A DNA stretch of 64,000 nt from Chlorocebus sabaeus. Taxonomy: Eukaryota; Chordata; Mammalia; Primates; Cercopithecidae. The DNA is taken from contig NC_132927.1 of the NCBI RefSeq assembly GCF_047675955.1, forward strand, positions 62,415,702-62,479,701. Reading direction: 5' to 3'. Position numbers and translations under genes: made by a program. A model generated the notes under the pieces. That model ran no database searches and was not told where the DNA came from. It saw nothing but the letters and a program-made list of their open reading frames with translations. Numbering within the stretch: position 1 is the first letter of the stretch; every line of letters starts with the position of its first letter. Of the stretch, positions 50,965 through 61,809 are shown one piece after another.

Positions 50965-53472
50965 AAGAAATACAGACAGAAATTATCATCATTTAACAAA
51001 TGAGAAAACATGTAGGTTTTAAAATTGGCTAACCCTGAAAGAAGGACGCATAAATAGATATTCAATAGATAGTCTCAGCTTCATGTAAATTTGTAGATGA
51101 GAAAAAGTGATGTAAAGTTGTTACACTAAAGAGTAAAGGTTGGAGCTGACAGTTAAATAGGGACCTGAGGAATGAGAAGTAGTTATTCAGAGAGTTCACT
51201 GAAAACAGCTCAGCTCAGAAGGAATGACAGATGTCAAGGGCCTACACAAAAACTACCTTGGCCTGTTTAAAGGACATAAAGAAAACCAGCATCTTAAACT
51301 GCAGTGATCAAGAAGGGAATGATAAGAAGCATGATCAAAAAATGGCACTCCAGATCCTGTCGGGACTGGTAGGATATAATCAGTTTTGTTGTATTTTGTA
51401 CACAATGGTCATCCTGAAGGTTTCTGAAAGGGAAAATAATATAATCTGATTTACATTTTATAACTACCACTCTAGCTAAATGTAGAAATCTGATTATAGG
51501 CGGTATGGTATAAACAATAGTTTCAACCAAATACTCAATTTGTCATATTTCTCAGAGTTGAATAGGGTCATGTCACTTGTGGGTGCAGTCAGCAAAGATT
51601 CTGCAAATAGTTCTCCACTCTTCACTTCTAATGGTGTGGCAAGAGAGGAAGTGAAGTCTCAGTCATCCTGACACCCTAAATGACTATGTGCAGCAGAGTC
51701 TCTTGAAAATTTATATAAGACATAATATGTAAGCATTAAATACATACTATCGGGTTAAGCTATTGCAATTTGGGGATTGTTGGCAACCACAGCATAACCA
51801 AACTTACAGATAATACAAAGAGCAAATTGGAAAGAAGAAAACAAGACAATTATCATACTAGTCCAAGTGAGAAACAATCTCGAATTATAGTGGTTGCAGT
51901 GTAAGAAGGTCAAAGTAAAGTGAATTTAAATTGCATTTTGTAGGTAAACCACACAAAACTAGTGGTGGATTGGATTAGGTTGATATGCATTTCCTATGTG
52001 GAATGAGTTTGTTTCATGAATAGTCTATTGAAATCTCAGGTCCATTCCCACACTGTTCTCTGCCATCACTTCTGTTAGAGAAGCTAAAAGCCTGGAAACT
52101 ACATTTTCTAGACTCTCTTGCGATTGGGTTTCCAGTTCATGCTCTGCAAATGAAAAACTGCTGTTGACGATTAGAAAAAATTGAAGACCTGGAGAGTTGC
52201 ATTGGCATTAGTGGGGAAGCATGAGGAATTTGGAACACAGCAGGTAATACATTTTGCCAGTAGCTTTCCAGTGTCAAAATGTGAATCAACCCATGTAAAA
52301 CTGAGACATTCATTTGGTTTCATCAGTGATTTCTGTACTTCAAAATTTCTGAAATGCTATCAGCAGTTCCTCTGACCTTTGTAGCCTTGGCTCTTCCAAC
52401 AGTGTCATTGCCTTCCCAGAGTTGATTCCATTTTCCACACTATTTGTTATTCAGTATAATATAGCATACTTCTATTTTACAACAAGTCATCTCAGTAGTT
52501 AGAGAAAACCACGACACAGAAAGTTAAGGACATTTTCTATATCCTTCCATTGTAACTGGTATAACTGGACCATAAACCTAGTTCATGACTTATGATTCAT
52601 AAGTTGTGGTCTTTCTACTATAGCCTAACTTTCTAAATCTTAATATTTTCTGACTTAAAATGGGATTTTAAAAATTCACTTGGAAACCTTAGAGCCGTGA
52701 TTGACATTATTAGGTTTTTTGCTATCGTTTTCTGGCAATGAAATTTCAGCGTATGAGGAAAATAACGCAACACCTACTGGTGCATTTTTCTTGGTACATT
52801 TATATTTCAATGTCTTTTTCATCTGATTGCCACTTAGCATAATGCTACAAAATCAGATTTCACAATTTGAAACTCTTTGAATTTGTTGGTTTAGCTTACA
52901 GGTAAATGATACTATGCAGAACTGCTGCTACGAATCCAATAACACTACTCTATGAAATGAGAAAGACATTATTGAAGAAGTGAGGAAAAAGAGAATTAAA
53001 AGAACTGACTTTTGAGTCAAATGCCTTTTATCACAGAGTGAGAAACATTAGGGAAATACTTAAGGTAAGCAAAATGTTACAGTTATAGATATTTTTTCTG
53101 CAATAATATTGGGCTCATATATCCTAGGAACATATTTTTTAAACTTATCAAAATAAACTAACTTTCTTCTTTCTTTTTCAAATTCAAAAATGTCTTTTTT
53201 ATTTAAGGCAAGTCTCAGGAATAATGGAATGGACAACTGCATGGTTCAAAATAGTTGATTAGAAAATGCAAAGAAGCACACAAACATATACTTAGATACA
53301 GACACCATGGGTAAATAGGACACATGGATACAAAAACAGAAGAAAACAGATCATGTTTTATATTTTATTAAGTGGCTAACCTGTTTGCATTCCACACCCC
53401 CAATTGAACTGTGAGGTCCTAATAGGCAGAAGATACATTTAAGTACAGTTCTACTTGGAGCATATACATTGT
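50965..53472. other. Unassigned, with ancient repeat remnants
   Basis: About 51110-51500 and 51860-51960 resemble the unnamed ancient repeat suspected at 11.4 and 41 kb. About 52490-52635 may be an antisense MIR ('cagaaagttaaggacatttt'). No gene recognised. Confidence 0.4.
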
Positions 53473-53800
53473 ATTAGTCTGCTCAGGCTGCCATAACTAC
53501 ATAGGAATGACTGTGCAGCTTAAATAACAGAAACTTATGTTTTCACAGTTTTGCAGGCTTGAAGTCCAAGAACAAGCTGCCACCCGCAGTACTGGTTTCT
53601 GGTGAGGCCTCTCTTCCTGACTTGTAGGCAGCTGCCTTTTTACTGTGTCCTTATGTGGCCTTTTCACAATGTGTGCAGAAAGACAGAGACCTCTGGTGCC
53701 TCTTTCTGTTTGCATAAGGTCAGATTTGTGAATGAAGATAGTACTTAGTTTATCTCATGTTGGGCACACTCTCGTCCATTTAAAATATAATTGAAGAAAC
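53473..53800 (-). mobile_element. MLT1-type MaLR LTR, antisense
   Basis: Starts 'tattagtctgctcaggctgc', then 'acagaaacttatgttttcac', 'ttgaagtccaagaacaagct', 'ctggtgaggcctctcttcct' and 'actgtgtccttatgtggcct', the order of an MLT1 LTR read in reverse. The distal part is missing. Confidence 0.78.
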
Positions 53801-53869
53801 AACTGAACCCAACAGTATTGACATACAATGCCTCTGATCTCTGAAGGTAAGAGGTCAGACAAAAGCCTG

Positions 53870-54242
53870 GATCAGTGTACATAAAAATTAGAACATTATT
53901 TCAATAAATTTCCAATTAAAATACTGTACAATATACTGAGAAAGAGAGTTGACAAAAGATATAATATTTAAAAAGCAGAAAATTAATAAGCAAGCACACA
54001 GAAAATCAGTCCTCATTATTAACAATGAAAAAGATAAAATCTATACCTATTTCTCACCTATAAAAATCAAAGTGCAGACAATAAAAAGAGTGTCTTTCTA
54101 CATTGCTGTGCTGGATGTACGTAAGAATTATGACTTTGGAAAACATGATAGCAATGTATATTGGTGCCTTAAAGTTTTAGCCCCCATCAATCTGGTTTTG
54201 CTAATTCTGAGAAAAAAATAACGAGTAAAACTATAAGGGCAG
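53870..54242 (+). repeat. L1M/HAL1-like fragment, left part
   Basis: 'atttctcacctataaaaatc', then 'tctttctacattgctgtgct' and 'gatagcaatgtatattggtg' fit the 3' part of an old L1M or HAL1, which continues after the LTR at 54751. Confidence 0.5.
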
Positions 54243-54750
54243 TGCAGTGGACAGAATAACCACCTCCAAAGATATCCCAGTTGCTGGAACTTTTAAATGT
54301 TACCTTATGCGGCAGAGACTTTGCAAATGTGAAGTCAAGGATCTTGAGGTTTGGGTATTAACCTGAATTATCTGCTGAGTCCTACTTGCTCTCTCAAGCG
54401 TATTCTTTATAAGAACAAGGCAATGAACGATTCAGCACAAACACACAAGAATAGAGGCGAAGGTGATGTGGAGGTAGAACAGAGAGAGATTAAAATATGT
54501 TGGCATTGAAGACTGCAGTGATGTGGCAAAAAGCAAGGAATGACAGCGCCCACCAGATGTTGAAGAGGTTACGGACAAGTCTTCTCCTAGAGCCTCCGGA
54601 GGCAGTGGTGCCCTGCTTGCCTGTTGACTTCAGCTCACTGATACAGATTTTGGACATCTGGCCCCCAGAAGTGTAAAATAATAAATTTATGCTGTTTTGA
54701 GTTAGCAAGTGTGTGGTAATTCATAACAGTGGGCACAGCAAACTAGTACA
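54243..54750 (+). mobile_element. MLT1-type MaLR LTR, sense
   Basis: 'gacagaataaccacctccaa', 'atgttaccttatgcggcaga', 'gactttgcaaatgtgaagtc', 'ggatcttgaggtttgggtat', 'ccagaagtgtaaaataataa' and the terminal 'caaactagtaca' give a nearly complete LTR ending in the MaLR terminus. L1M-like sequence lies on both sides. The antisense 72-codon frame is a shadow. Confidence 0.8.
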
Positions 54751-55020
54751 TTTTGATAAAAATGCTCATCACAACATCAGCTATAAAAGTAAAAAGAAAA
54801 AAAAAGTCAAAGGGTTCAAATTCCAAAACTATATAAATGGTTAAATTAGTTATGGTATATTTGTCCACTTGGATATTATTCTGCCAGTAGGAGTAAAATT
54901 TGTAATGCATTTTAAACGACAGAAAATACCCATAATTAGTGATAAAATTGACAAAATCTTTGTAACAGTAATTTCAATGGTAAAAAGAAATAAAACACTA
55001 TTTATTACAATAACCATTTT
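54751..55020 (+). repeat. L1M/HAL1-like fragment, right part
   Basis: 'atgctcatcacaacatcagc', 'aaatggttaaattagttatg' and 'gtatatttgtccacttggat' continue an old L1 3' region. It supports insertion of the MLT1 LTR into this L1. Confidence 0.6.
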
Positions 55021-55029
55021 CTAACTAGA

Positions 55030-55573
55030 TGTAAATTAATAATGGGCTAGTGTGATGCTCCCCAACCCAATTTTGGAGGTGTCTTAGATGTTGAAAGGTA
55101 AGGTGTGGACTGAGAAATCTCTGAGAAATGTGTGGGGTAAGGGAAGTAGCAGGCAAGTAACACATTTTGCCTACCCTCTAGAGGATCAGTTCTAGTATGC
55201 CATCCACTGCATGATTTGCAGGTGTTGGGGTTTCCAAGAAAGATGCAACTCACACAAGCACTGGGTGAATCAATAGAGAAAACATAGAGAAAGATCTTCA
55301 GTAGTGACCTCCAGTTCATGGCCAGCAGGTCCTGGCTCATTGCCATTGCAGGGACATGTTCTGCATGCACCCCTCTTGTGCTGCAAGTGAAGAACCTTGT
55401 TGTCTCTCTGCCAAGAATAGACATAGCAGTGAGGATGGCCATGTGTCATATGACATGCACACATCAGCAATACAAAGAAGTACACATCCAGACAAAAAAG
55501 GTCTTTCCAAACAAGGTCACATGCAGAGCACCGTCTATGAGGACTCCTCGTTTCTTTATATGAAAATGTCTCA
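55030..55573. other. Unrecognised block, left part
   Basis: Less AT-rich sequence without a family I can name. It continues beyond the Alu at 55574-55890 as far as about 56365. It has two antisense frames (131 and 152 codons, 55047-55442 and 55270-55728) that partly run into the Alu and lack any domain. It may be an ERV LTR or internal piece, or another old repeat. Confidence 0.35.
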
Positions 55574-55890
55574 GGCCTGGCAAGGTGGTGGCTCGCACCT
55601 GTAATCATAGCACTTTGGGAGTCCGAGGCAGGTGGATCACCTGAGGTCAGGAGTTCAAGACTAGCGTGACCAACATGGAGAAACCCCGTCACTACTAAAA
55701 ATACAAAATTAGCTGGGCGTGGTGGCATGTGCCTGTAATCTCAGTTACTCAGAAGGCTGAGGGAGGAGAATTGCTTGAATCCAGGAGGCAGAGGTTGTGG
55801 TGAGCTGAGATTGCGCCATTGCACTCTCCATCCTGGGCAACAAGAGCAAAATTCCTTCTCAAAAACAAAAACAAAAACAGAAACAAGAAA
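55574..55890 (+). mobile_element. AluS, full length, perfect TSD
   Basis: 'ggcctggcaaggtggtggct' to a CAAAAA-type tail, with 'ggtggatcacctgaggtcag' (AluS type). A perfect 14-bp TSD, gaaaatgtctcagg, lies at 55562-55575 and 55891-55904; two bases overlap the Alu start. Confidence 0.93.
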
Positions 55891-55904
55891 GAAAATGTCT
55901 CAGG

Positions 55905-56370
55905 TCCAAGGCCACACTTACGCTACAGTGCAAGGGACAATAAGTTGCTCATCATTGCCTTCTCAGCAGGAAAGAAGTCTTGACTTAGTGTTTTAAGGGT
56001 GCAACAACCGAGTGCCAAAGAGGTCATCTATCACAGCTAGGTGATGACTAAAAGAGAGAGCATAGGCTTGTATTCTGTTCTCTCTGCCACATAGTCTGGG
56101 ACATATCACTCCCTCCCCTTTGCCACTTTAAGTGTAGAAAGTCAGCAGAACTAGCCTAATATCCTTGGGGTCAAGAGTGCATCCAAAAAAGAGCACAGAC
56201 ACCTGGACAGGATGACAAGGATATTGACAGATGAAGTCTAATTGTTAGCTTCAGTAAAGGAAGGACTGAACTCAGATGGGAGCAACTACAGAGGAATTAA
56301 CAGGAAAGGTTTTGCAGAAGGGGTCTGGCAAACTATTGACAGCACAGCACAACAAAGTTGCTAAAGGTAG
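55905..56370. other. Unrecognised block, right part
   Basis: Continues the block interrupted by the AluS: 'gcctaatatccttggggtca', 'gaggaattaacaggaaaggt'. No family or gene recognised. Confidence 0.35.
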
Positions 56371-56496
56371 TGATATAGTTTGTATATTTCTCCCCTCCAA
56401 ATATCATGTTGAAATGTGATCGCCAATATTATATGGGGGGCCTGGTAAGAGGTATCTGGATAATGGAGGCATATCTTGCACAATGGGTTTGATGCT
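56371..56496 (+). mobile_element. Older MaLR LTR (MSTD/MLT1-like), 5' part
   Basis: Starts 'tgatatagtttgtatatttc' and has 'atatcatgttgaaatgtgat' and 'ggggcctggtaagaggtatc'. It is interrupted by a THE1 LTR after 'gtttgatgct' and resumes at 56860. Confidence 0.85.
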
Positions 56497-56859
56497 TCAA
56501 AAGGTTTAGCTATGTTCCCACCAAAATCTCATCTTGAATTGTAGCTTCCATAATTCCCTTATGTTGTGGGAGGGACCTAGAGGGAGATAATTGAATCATG
56601 GGGGTGATTTCCCACATACTGTTCTCATGGTAGTGAACAAGTTTCATGAGATCTGATGGTTTTATAAGGGAAACCCCTTTCATTTGACTTTAATTCTCTT
56701 CTCTTGTCTTCCACCATGTGAGATGTGCGTTTCACATTCCACCATGATTGTGAGGCCTCCCCAGCCACATGGAACTGTGAGTCCATTAAACCTCCTTCTT
56801 TTGTAAATTTTCCAATCTTGGGTATGTTTTTATCAGCAGTGTGAAAATGGACTAATACA
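56497..56859 (+). mobile_element. Solo THE1 LTR nested in an older MaLR LTR
   Basis: From 'tcaaaaggtttagctatg' to 'atggactaataca' with 'ttgaattgtagcttccataa', 'ttgtgggagggacctagagg', 'gttttataagggaaacccct' and 'gattgtgaggcctccccagc', THE1B-like. The 5-bp TSD is atgct / gtgct (4 of 5). The outer LTR reads on smoothly across it. Confidence 0.88.
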
Positions 56860-57138
56860 GTGCTGTTCTCCCAGTAATGACTGAGTTATCTATTTGTTCC
56901 CATAAGATTTGGCTGTTCCTCCCCTTTCCCTCTTGCTTTCTTCCTCTTCACCATGTGATACCTGCTACCCTTTACCTTCCAACATGAGTGGAAGCTCTCT
57001 GAAGCTTCCACTAGAAAAGCAGGTGCTGGTGCCATGCTTCTTGCACATCCTGCATAACTATAAGCTAAATCAACTTATTTTCTTTATAAATTACCCAACC
57101 TCAAGTATCCCTTTATAGTAATGCAAAACAGACTAATA
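56860..57138 (+). mobile_element. Older MaLR LTR, 3' part
   Basis: 'gttctcccagtaatgactga', 'tcttcaccatgtgatacctg', 'ggtgctggtgccatgcttct' and 'ccctttatagtaatgcaaaa' complete the outer LTR to 'agactaata'. The 69-codon frame here is not a gene. Confidence 0.85.
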
Positions 57139-57261
57139 AGGGCAAGTTGTGGAACTTCTGCTTGCTGCTCTGAAATCATGACCTCCTTTAAATTTACCAG
57201 CAGCCACAAAAAACAGAACCAGAGATGTGCCCCTCTGTTCTGTTGATGAAAGCAGATAACC
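57139..57261. other. Short unassigned spacer
   Basis: Nothing recognised between the LTR and the repeated segment. Confidence 0.45.
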
Positions 57262-57524
57262 AAACTCACACTAGGGATCATATAAATAAATTCACAATAT
57301 TAACATGGTCAGTTTTGTTTGCAGGATATATCAGAGAAAAAAAAAGGAGTTTTTGTTTTTGTTTTATAAAAAAGTTTAAAATATTCACAAAATCAATAAA
57401 TTATGGGGAAAATAACATAGTTATGGGTATTAAAGATTTGCTATGGGAAAAATGAGTAAAATATTAACCCATATGCAGTACTAAAAAACACAAAGCAACA
57501 CACTATTTGCACATATAGCAAAGT
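57262..57524 (+). repeat. First copy of a ~250-bp direct repeat
   Basis: This segment recurs at 60992-61258. The best block, 57421-57453 ('ttatgggtattaaagattt...'), is identical over 33 bp to 61158-61190, and 'gtttaaaatattcacaa' at 57374-57390 equals 61109-61125. Similarity by eye is roughly 80-85% over the rest, including a T-rich stretch upstream. I do not know this sequence as a named repeat. It ends where an L1 begins. Confidence 0.8.
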
Positions 57525-57527
57525 GCC

Positions 57528-58596
57528 TAGAAATCCCTAGAGACTCAGCCAAAAAGCTACTAGGTCTGATAAATTAATTCAGTAAAGCTTCAGGATGAAA
57601 ACTCAATGTACACAAGTCAGAATCACTACTATACACCAACAACAACCAAGCTGAGAATCAATAAAAAACTTAACCCCTTTTTCTATAGCTTCAAACAACA
57701 ACAACAACAACAACAAAACAAAACAAAACAAAATCTTAGGAATATACCTAACCAAGGAGTTGAAAGACCTCTCTACAAGGAAAACTACAAAATACTGATG
57801 AAAGAAATCATAGACGACACAAACAAATGGAAACACATCCCATGCTCATGGATAGGTGCAATCAATATTGTGAAAATGACCATACTGCCAAAAGAAATCT
57901 ACAAACTCAATGCAATTCCCATCAAAATACCATCATCATTATTCACAGAATTAGAATAAAAGAATTACAGAATCCATATGGAACCAAAAAAGAGCCTGCA
58001 GAGCCAAAGCAAGACAAAGCAAAAAGAACATATCTGGAGGCATTGCACTACCTGATTTCAAACTATACTATAAGGCCATAATCACCAAAGCAGTGTGGCA
58101 CTGGTATAAAAATAGGCACATAGACCAGTGGAACAGAATAGAGAACCCAGATATAAAGACAAATACTTACAGCCAACTGATCTTTGACAAAGCAAACAAA
58201 AACATAAAGTGGGGAAAGGACACCCTATTCAACAATGGTTCTGGGATAATTGGCAGGCCACATGCAAAAGAATTAAACTGGATTCTCACCTCTCACCTTA
58301 TAAAAAATCAACTCAAGGTGGACCAAGGACATAAATCTAAGACCTGAAACCATAAAAATTCTAGAAGACAACATCAGAAAAATGTTTTTAGACATTGGCT
58401 TAGGCCAAAACTTTATGACCAAGAACCCAAAAGCAAATACAACAAAAATGAAGATGAATAGATGGAACTTATTTAAACTAAAACTGAATTAACCTATAAA
58501 CAGAGTAAACAGACAACCCACAGAGTGGGAGAAAATCTTCACAAAATATGTATCTGACAAAGGACTAAAATCCATAACCTACAAGGAGCTCAAATT
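57528..58596 (+). mobile_element. L1 (L1P-like) ORF2 C-terminal part, truncated at both ends
   Basis: 'gctactaggtctgataaatt', 'agaatcactactatacacca', 'gaatatacctaaccaaggag', 'gtgtggcactggtataaaaa' and 'gagtgggagaaaatcttcac' place it after the RT core of ORF2. A CAA/CAAAA microsatellite (57690-57735) has grown in an A-rich segment. It stops at 'ggagctcaaatt' against an LTR, so the 3' end and poly(A) are missing. Frames of 117, 84 and 84 codons are fragments. Confidence 0.87.
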
Positions 58597-58863
58597 ATGG
58601 GAGTGGGTCTTTCCCGCATCGTTCTCGTGGCAGCAAATAAGTTTCAAGATATCTGACATTATTATAAGGGGGAGTTTCCCTGCACAAGCTCACTTTGCCT
58701 GCTGCCATCCACATAAGATGTGGCTTGCTCATCCTTGCCATTTGCCATGATTGTGAGGCCTCCCCAGCCATGTGGAATTGTGAGTCCAGTTAAGCCTCTT
58801 TCTTTTGTGAATTGTCTAGTCTCAGGTATGTCTTTATCAGCAGCATGAAAATGGACTAATACA
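58597..58863 (+). mobile_element. THE1 5' LTR, missing its first ~110 bp
   Basis: Begins inside the LTR at 'atgggagtgggtctttcc' and runs to 'atggactaataca', with 'gggagtttccctgcacaagc' and 'gattgtgaggcctccccagc'. It resembles THE1C/D. The missing start coincides with the abrupt end of the L1, so a deletion or rearrangement joined the two. Confidence 0.87.
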
Positions 58864-60435
58864 GTGGATTGGTACCAGCAGAGTGGGGCACTGCTGAAAA
58901 CATACCTGAAAATGTGGAAGCGACTTTGGAACTGGGTAACAGGCAGAAGTTGGAACAGTTTGGAGGACTCATAAGAAGAAAGAAAAATGTGGGAAAGTTT
59001 GGAACTTCCTAGAGACTTGCTGAATGGCTTTGACAAAAATGCTGATAGTGATATGAACAATAAGGTTCAGGCTGAGGTGGTCTCAGGTGGAGATGAGAAA
59101 CTTGGTAGGAACTGGAGTAAAAGTGACTCTTGTTATGTTTTAGCAAAGAGACTGGCATCATTTGGCCCCTGTCCTAGAGATTTGTGGAACTTTGAACTTG
59201 AGAGAGATGATTTAGGGTATCTAGTGGAAGAAATTTCTAATCAGTAAAGCATACAAGAGGTGACTTGGGAGCTGTTAAAGGCACTCAGTTTCAAAAGGGA
59301 AACAGATCATAAAAGTTTGGAAAATTTGCAGCTTGACAATGCCATAGAAAATAAAATTCCATTTTCTGAGGAGAAATTAAAACTGGCTGCAGAAATTTGT
59401 GTAAGTAATGAGGAGCTGAATATTAATCCCAAAGACAATGGAGAAAATGCCTCCTGGGCACGTCAGAGGTCTTCATGGCAGCCCCTCCCATCACAGGCCC
59501 AGAGGCCTAGGAGGAAAAATTGGTTTCATGAACCAGGCCCAGCTCTCTGCACTGTGTGCAGCCTAGGGACTTGGTGCCCTGTGTCCCAGTTGCTCCAGCT
59601 GTGACTAAAAGGGTCCAAAGTATAGCTCAGGTTGTGGCTTCAGAGGGTGCAAGCCTCGAGCCTTGGCAGTTTCCACATGGTGTTGAACCTGCGGTACACA
59701 GAACTCAATTGAGGTTTGGGAACCTGTGCCTGGATTTTAGAAGATGTATAGAAATGCCTAGAGGCCAAGGTAAAAGTTTGCTGCAGGGGTGGGGCCCTCA
59801 TGGAGAACTTCTGTTAGGGCAGTGTGGAAAGGAAATGTTGGGTTGGAGTCCCCAAACAGGGTCCCTACTGAGGCACTGCCTAGTGAAGCTGTGAGAAGAG
59901 GGCCACCATCCTCCAGACTCCAGAATGGTAAATCCACTGACAGCTTGCACTGTGCACCAGGAAAAGCTGCAGACACTCAATGCCAGCCCGTGAAAGCAGC
60001 AGGGAGGGAGGCTGTAAACTGCAAAGCCACAGAGCCAGACCTGCCCAAGAACATGGGAACTTACCTCTTTCATCAGCGTGATCCAGACACAAGACATGGA
60101 GTCAAAGGAGATCTTTCTGGAACTTTAAGATTTTACTACCCTGCTGGAATTTGGACTTGCATGGGGCCTTAGCCCCTTTGTTTTGGTCAATTTCTCCCAT
60201 TTGGAATGGTTGTATTTACCCAATACCTATACTCCTGGTGTATCTAGGAAGTAATTAACTTGCTTTTGATTTTACAGGCTCATAGGCAGAAAGGACTTGC
60301 TTTATCTCAAATGACACTTTGAACTTGGACTTTTGGGTTAATGCTGAAATCAGTTGAGACTTTGGGGGACGATTAGGAAGGGATGATTGGTTTTGAAATG
60401 TGACGATATGAGATTTGGGAGGGTCCGGGGCAGGA
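58864..60435 (+). mobile_element. THE1 internal region with a decayed gag-like frame
   Basis: It starts 'gtggattggtaccagcagag' and is ~1.57 kb, the usual size of a THE1 interior. Two open frames, 58987-59247 and 59260-59604, lie in the same reading frame and are separated by a single stop codon; they represent the gag-derived remnant typical of MaLR elements. Later frames (59556-59894, 59789-60172) are out of phase. There is no protease, RT or integrase, as expected. It is not functional. Confidence 0.85.
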
Positions 60436-60786
60436 TGATATAGTTTAGTTCTGTGTCCTCAGCCAAATCTCATTTTGTAGTTCCCATAAATCCCATGTGT
60501 TGCAGAAGGGACCCAATGGGAGATGACTATATTATGGGAGCGGTTCTCATGATAGTGAGTAAATCTCATGAGCTCTGATGGTATTATAAGGGGGAGTTCC
60601 CCTGCACAAGCTCTCTTTGCCTATCATCATCCACGTAAGATATGACTTGCTTCTCCTAGCCTTTGACCATGATTGTAAGGCCTCCCCTAGCCACATGGAA
60701 CCATGAGTCCAGTTAAACCTCTTTCTGTTGTAAATTGCCCAGTCTCAGGTATGTCTTTATCAGCAATGTGAAAATGGACTAATACA
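60436..60786 (+). mobile_element. THE1 3' LTR
   Basis: Complete LTR from 'tgatatagtttagttctgtg' to 'atggactaataca', the partner of the truncated LTR at 58597. It has a deletion near 60540 compared with the consensus. It abuts a polypurine tract, not L1, so the expected flank of an insertion into L1 is missing. Confidence 0.88.
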
Positions 60787-60988
60787 GGGAGGAAAGAAGG
60801 GAGGGAGGGAGAGAAAGAGGGAGGAAGGGATGGAGGGAGGGAGGGAGGGGGGGAGGGAGGGAGGAAGGAAGGAAGGAAGGAAGGAAGGAAGGAAGGAAGG
60901 AAGGAAGGAAGGAAGGGAGGGAGGGAGGGAGGGAGGGAGTGGGGGAGGGAGAGAGGCAGAGAGAGAAAGGAGGGAGAGAGAAGAAAAG
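60787..60988 (+). repeat. Polypurine (GGGA/GGAA)n tract, about 200 bp
   Basis: Almost pure purine on the plus strand: GGGA blocks, a run of about 17 GGAA units (around 60860-60913), GGGA blocks again, then GAGA. Few pyrimidines break it (for example 60831 and 60940). The antisense Pro/Ser/Leu-rich 114-codon frame at 60779-61123 is produced by the repeat. Confidence 0.95.
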
Positions 60989-60991
60989 AAA

Positions 60992-61258
60992 ATCCATAAT
61001 AAGAAATGAAACTTTACACAATATTAGGGTATTGTGGCCAGTTTGGTTTATAGGGCATAGCAGATAAAATTTATAGGATTCTTTGTTTTGTTTTTGGTTT
61101 ATAGAAAAGTTTAAAATATTCACAAAGTCAATAAATTATAGCAGAAAATGAACATAATTATGGGTATTAAAGATTTGCTATGGGAAAAATTAGTAAAATA
61201 TAAATCCATATGCAGGGCTAAACAACAGTTTGAAGCAACAAACTATTTACACATACAG
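60992..61258 (+). repeat. Second copy of the ~250-bp direct repeat
   Basis: The counterpart of 57262-57524, in the same orientation, with offset about 3.73 kb. It is flanked on the left by the polypurine tract and on the right by sequence not found after the first copy. Confidence 0.8.
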
Positions 61259-61809
61259 TAAAATGAATACACAAAATAAACTTTTGCCATTTCTGGTATG
61301 GCTGACCCTCACAAAGATAACAACTATAAACCATGAACAATAAGCAAAGAGGAAAAGCTCTTTGAGAGTAAACAAAAGCATGGAGAGTTGGAAAGAGAGT
61401 TCAAATTTGGGAGAAAGAACTAGTGCAGAATGAGTTTTCTGTTCTATGATTTTTAACATGAAGGCAGGCCAAAATTTAGTCAGAGGGTGATTGAAACTAT
61501 GATAGAAAACTTGTAGTCTTTCTGACCTGAAGAACCAGAGGATAGAATGTGGGGTAGCCCACAGGTGCTAGAAAGTAAGGAGAGAACCTAGGAAAATAGA
61601 GAGCCAGAGAGGTGGATAATCTGTGTATAAACTGTGACCACCTCTCTGACTGACCCCTGACACATGCCTGGGGTCCAGCTGACTGCAAACAGCTCAGTTG
61701 GAGATAAAAAGAGCTGAACTCTGTTTGTCCTGCTGCTCAAGACACAGACTTTCAGTCTGAGTCCAACCAGGTTATTTTCCTTCTAAAGTAAAAACATCAA
61801 AAGTCTTCA
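61259..61809. other. Unassigned sequence
   Basis: Somewhat less AT-rich ('aactgtgaccacctctctga', 'gcctggggtccagctgactg'). It may belong to the same unknown element as the repeated segment or to an old L1 5' region. No gene recognised. Confidence 0.4.

Noticed and set aside
55270..55728. 152-codon antisense open frame, the longest in the window
   Set aside because: Its first part is antisense Alu, which often gives open frames, and the rest has no domain.
58662..59060. 132-codon antisense open frame
   Set aside because: It runs antisense through the THE1 LTR and interior; no independent evidence for a gene.
58987..60172. Gag-like frames in the THE1 interior as a possibly active viral gene
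   Set aside because: They are interrupted by a stop and phase changes, MaLR elements lack pol, and one LTR is truncated. Annotated as a decayed remnant only.
60779..61123. Pro/Ser/Leu-rich 114-codon antisense frame, resembling a low-complexity protein
   Set aside because: It is the translation of the GGGA/GGAA tract.
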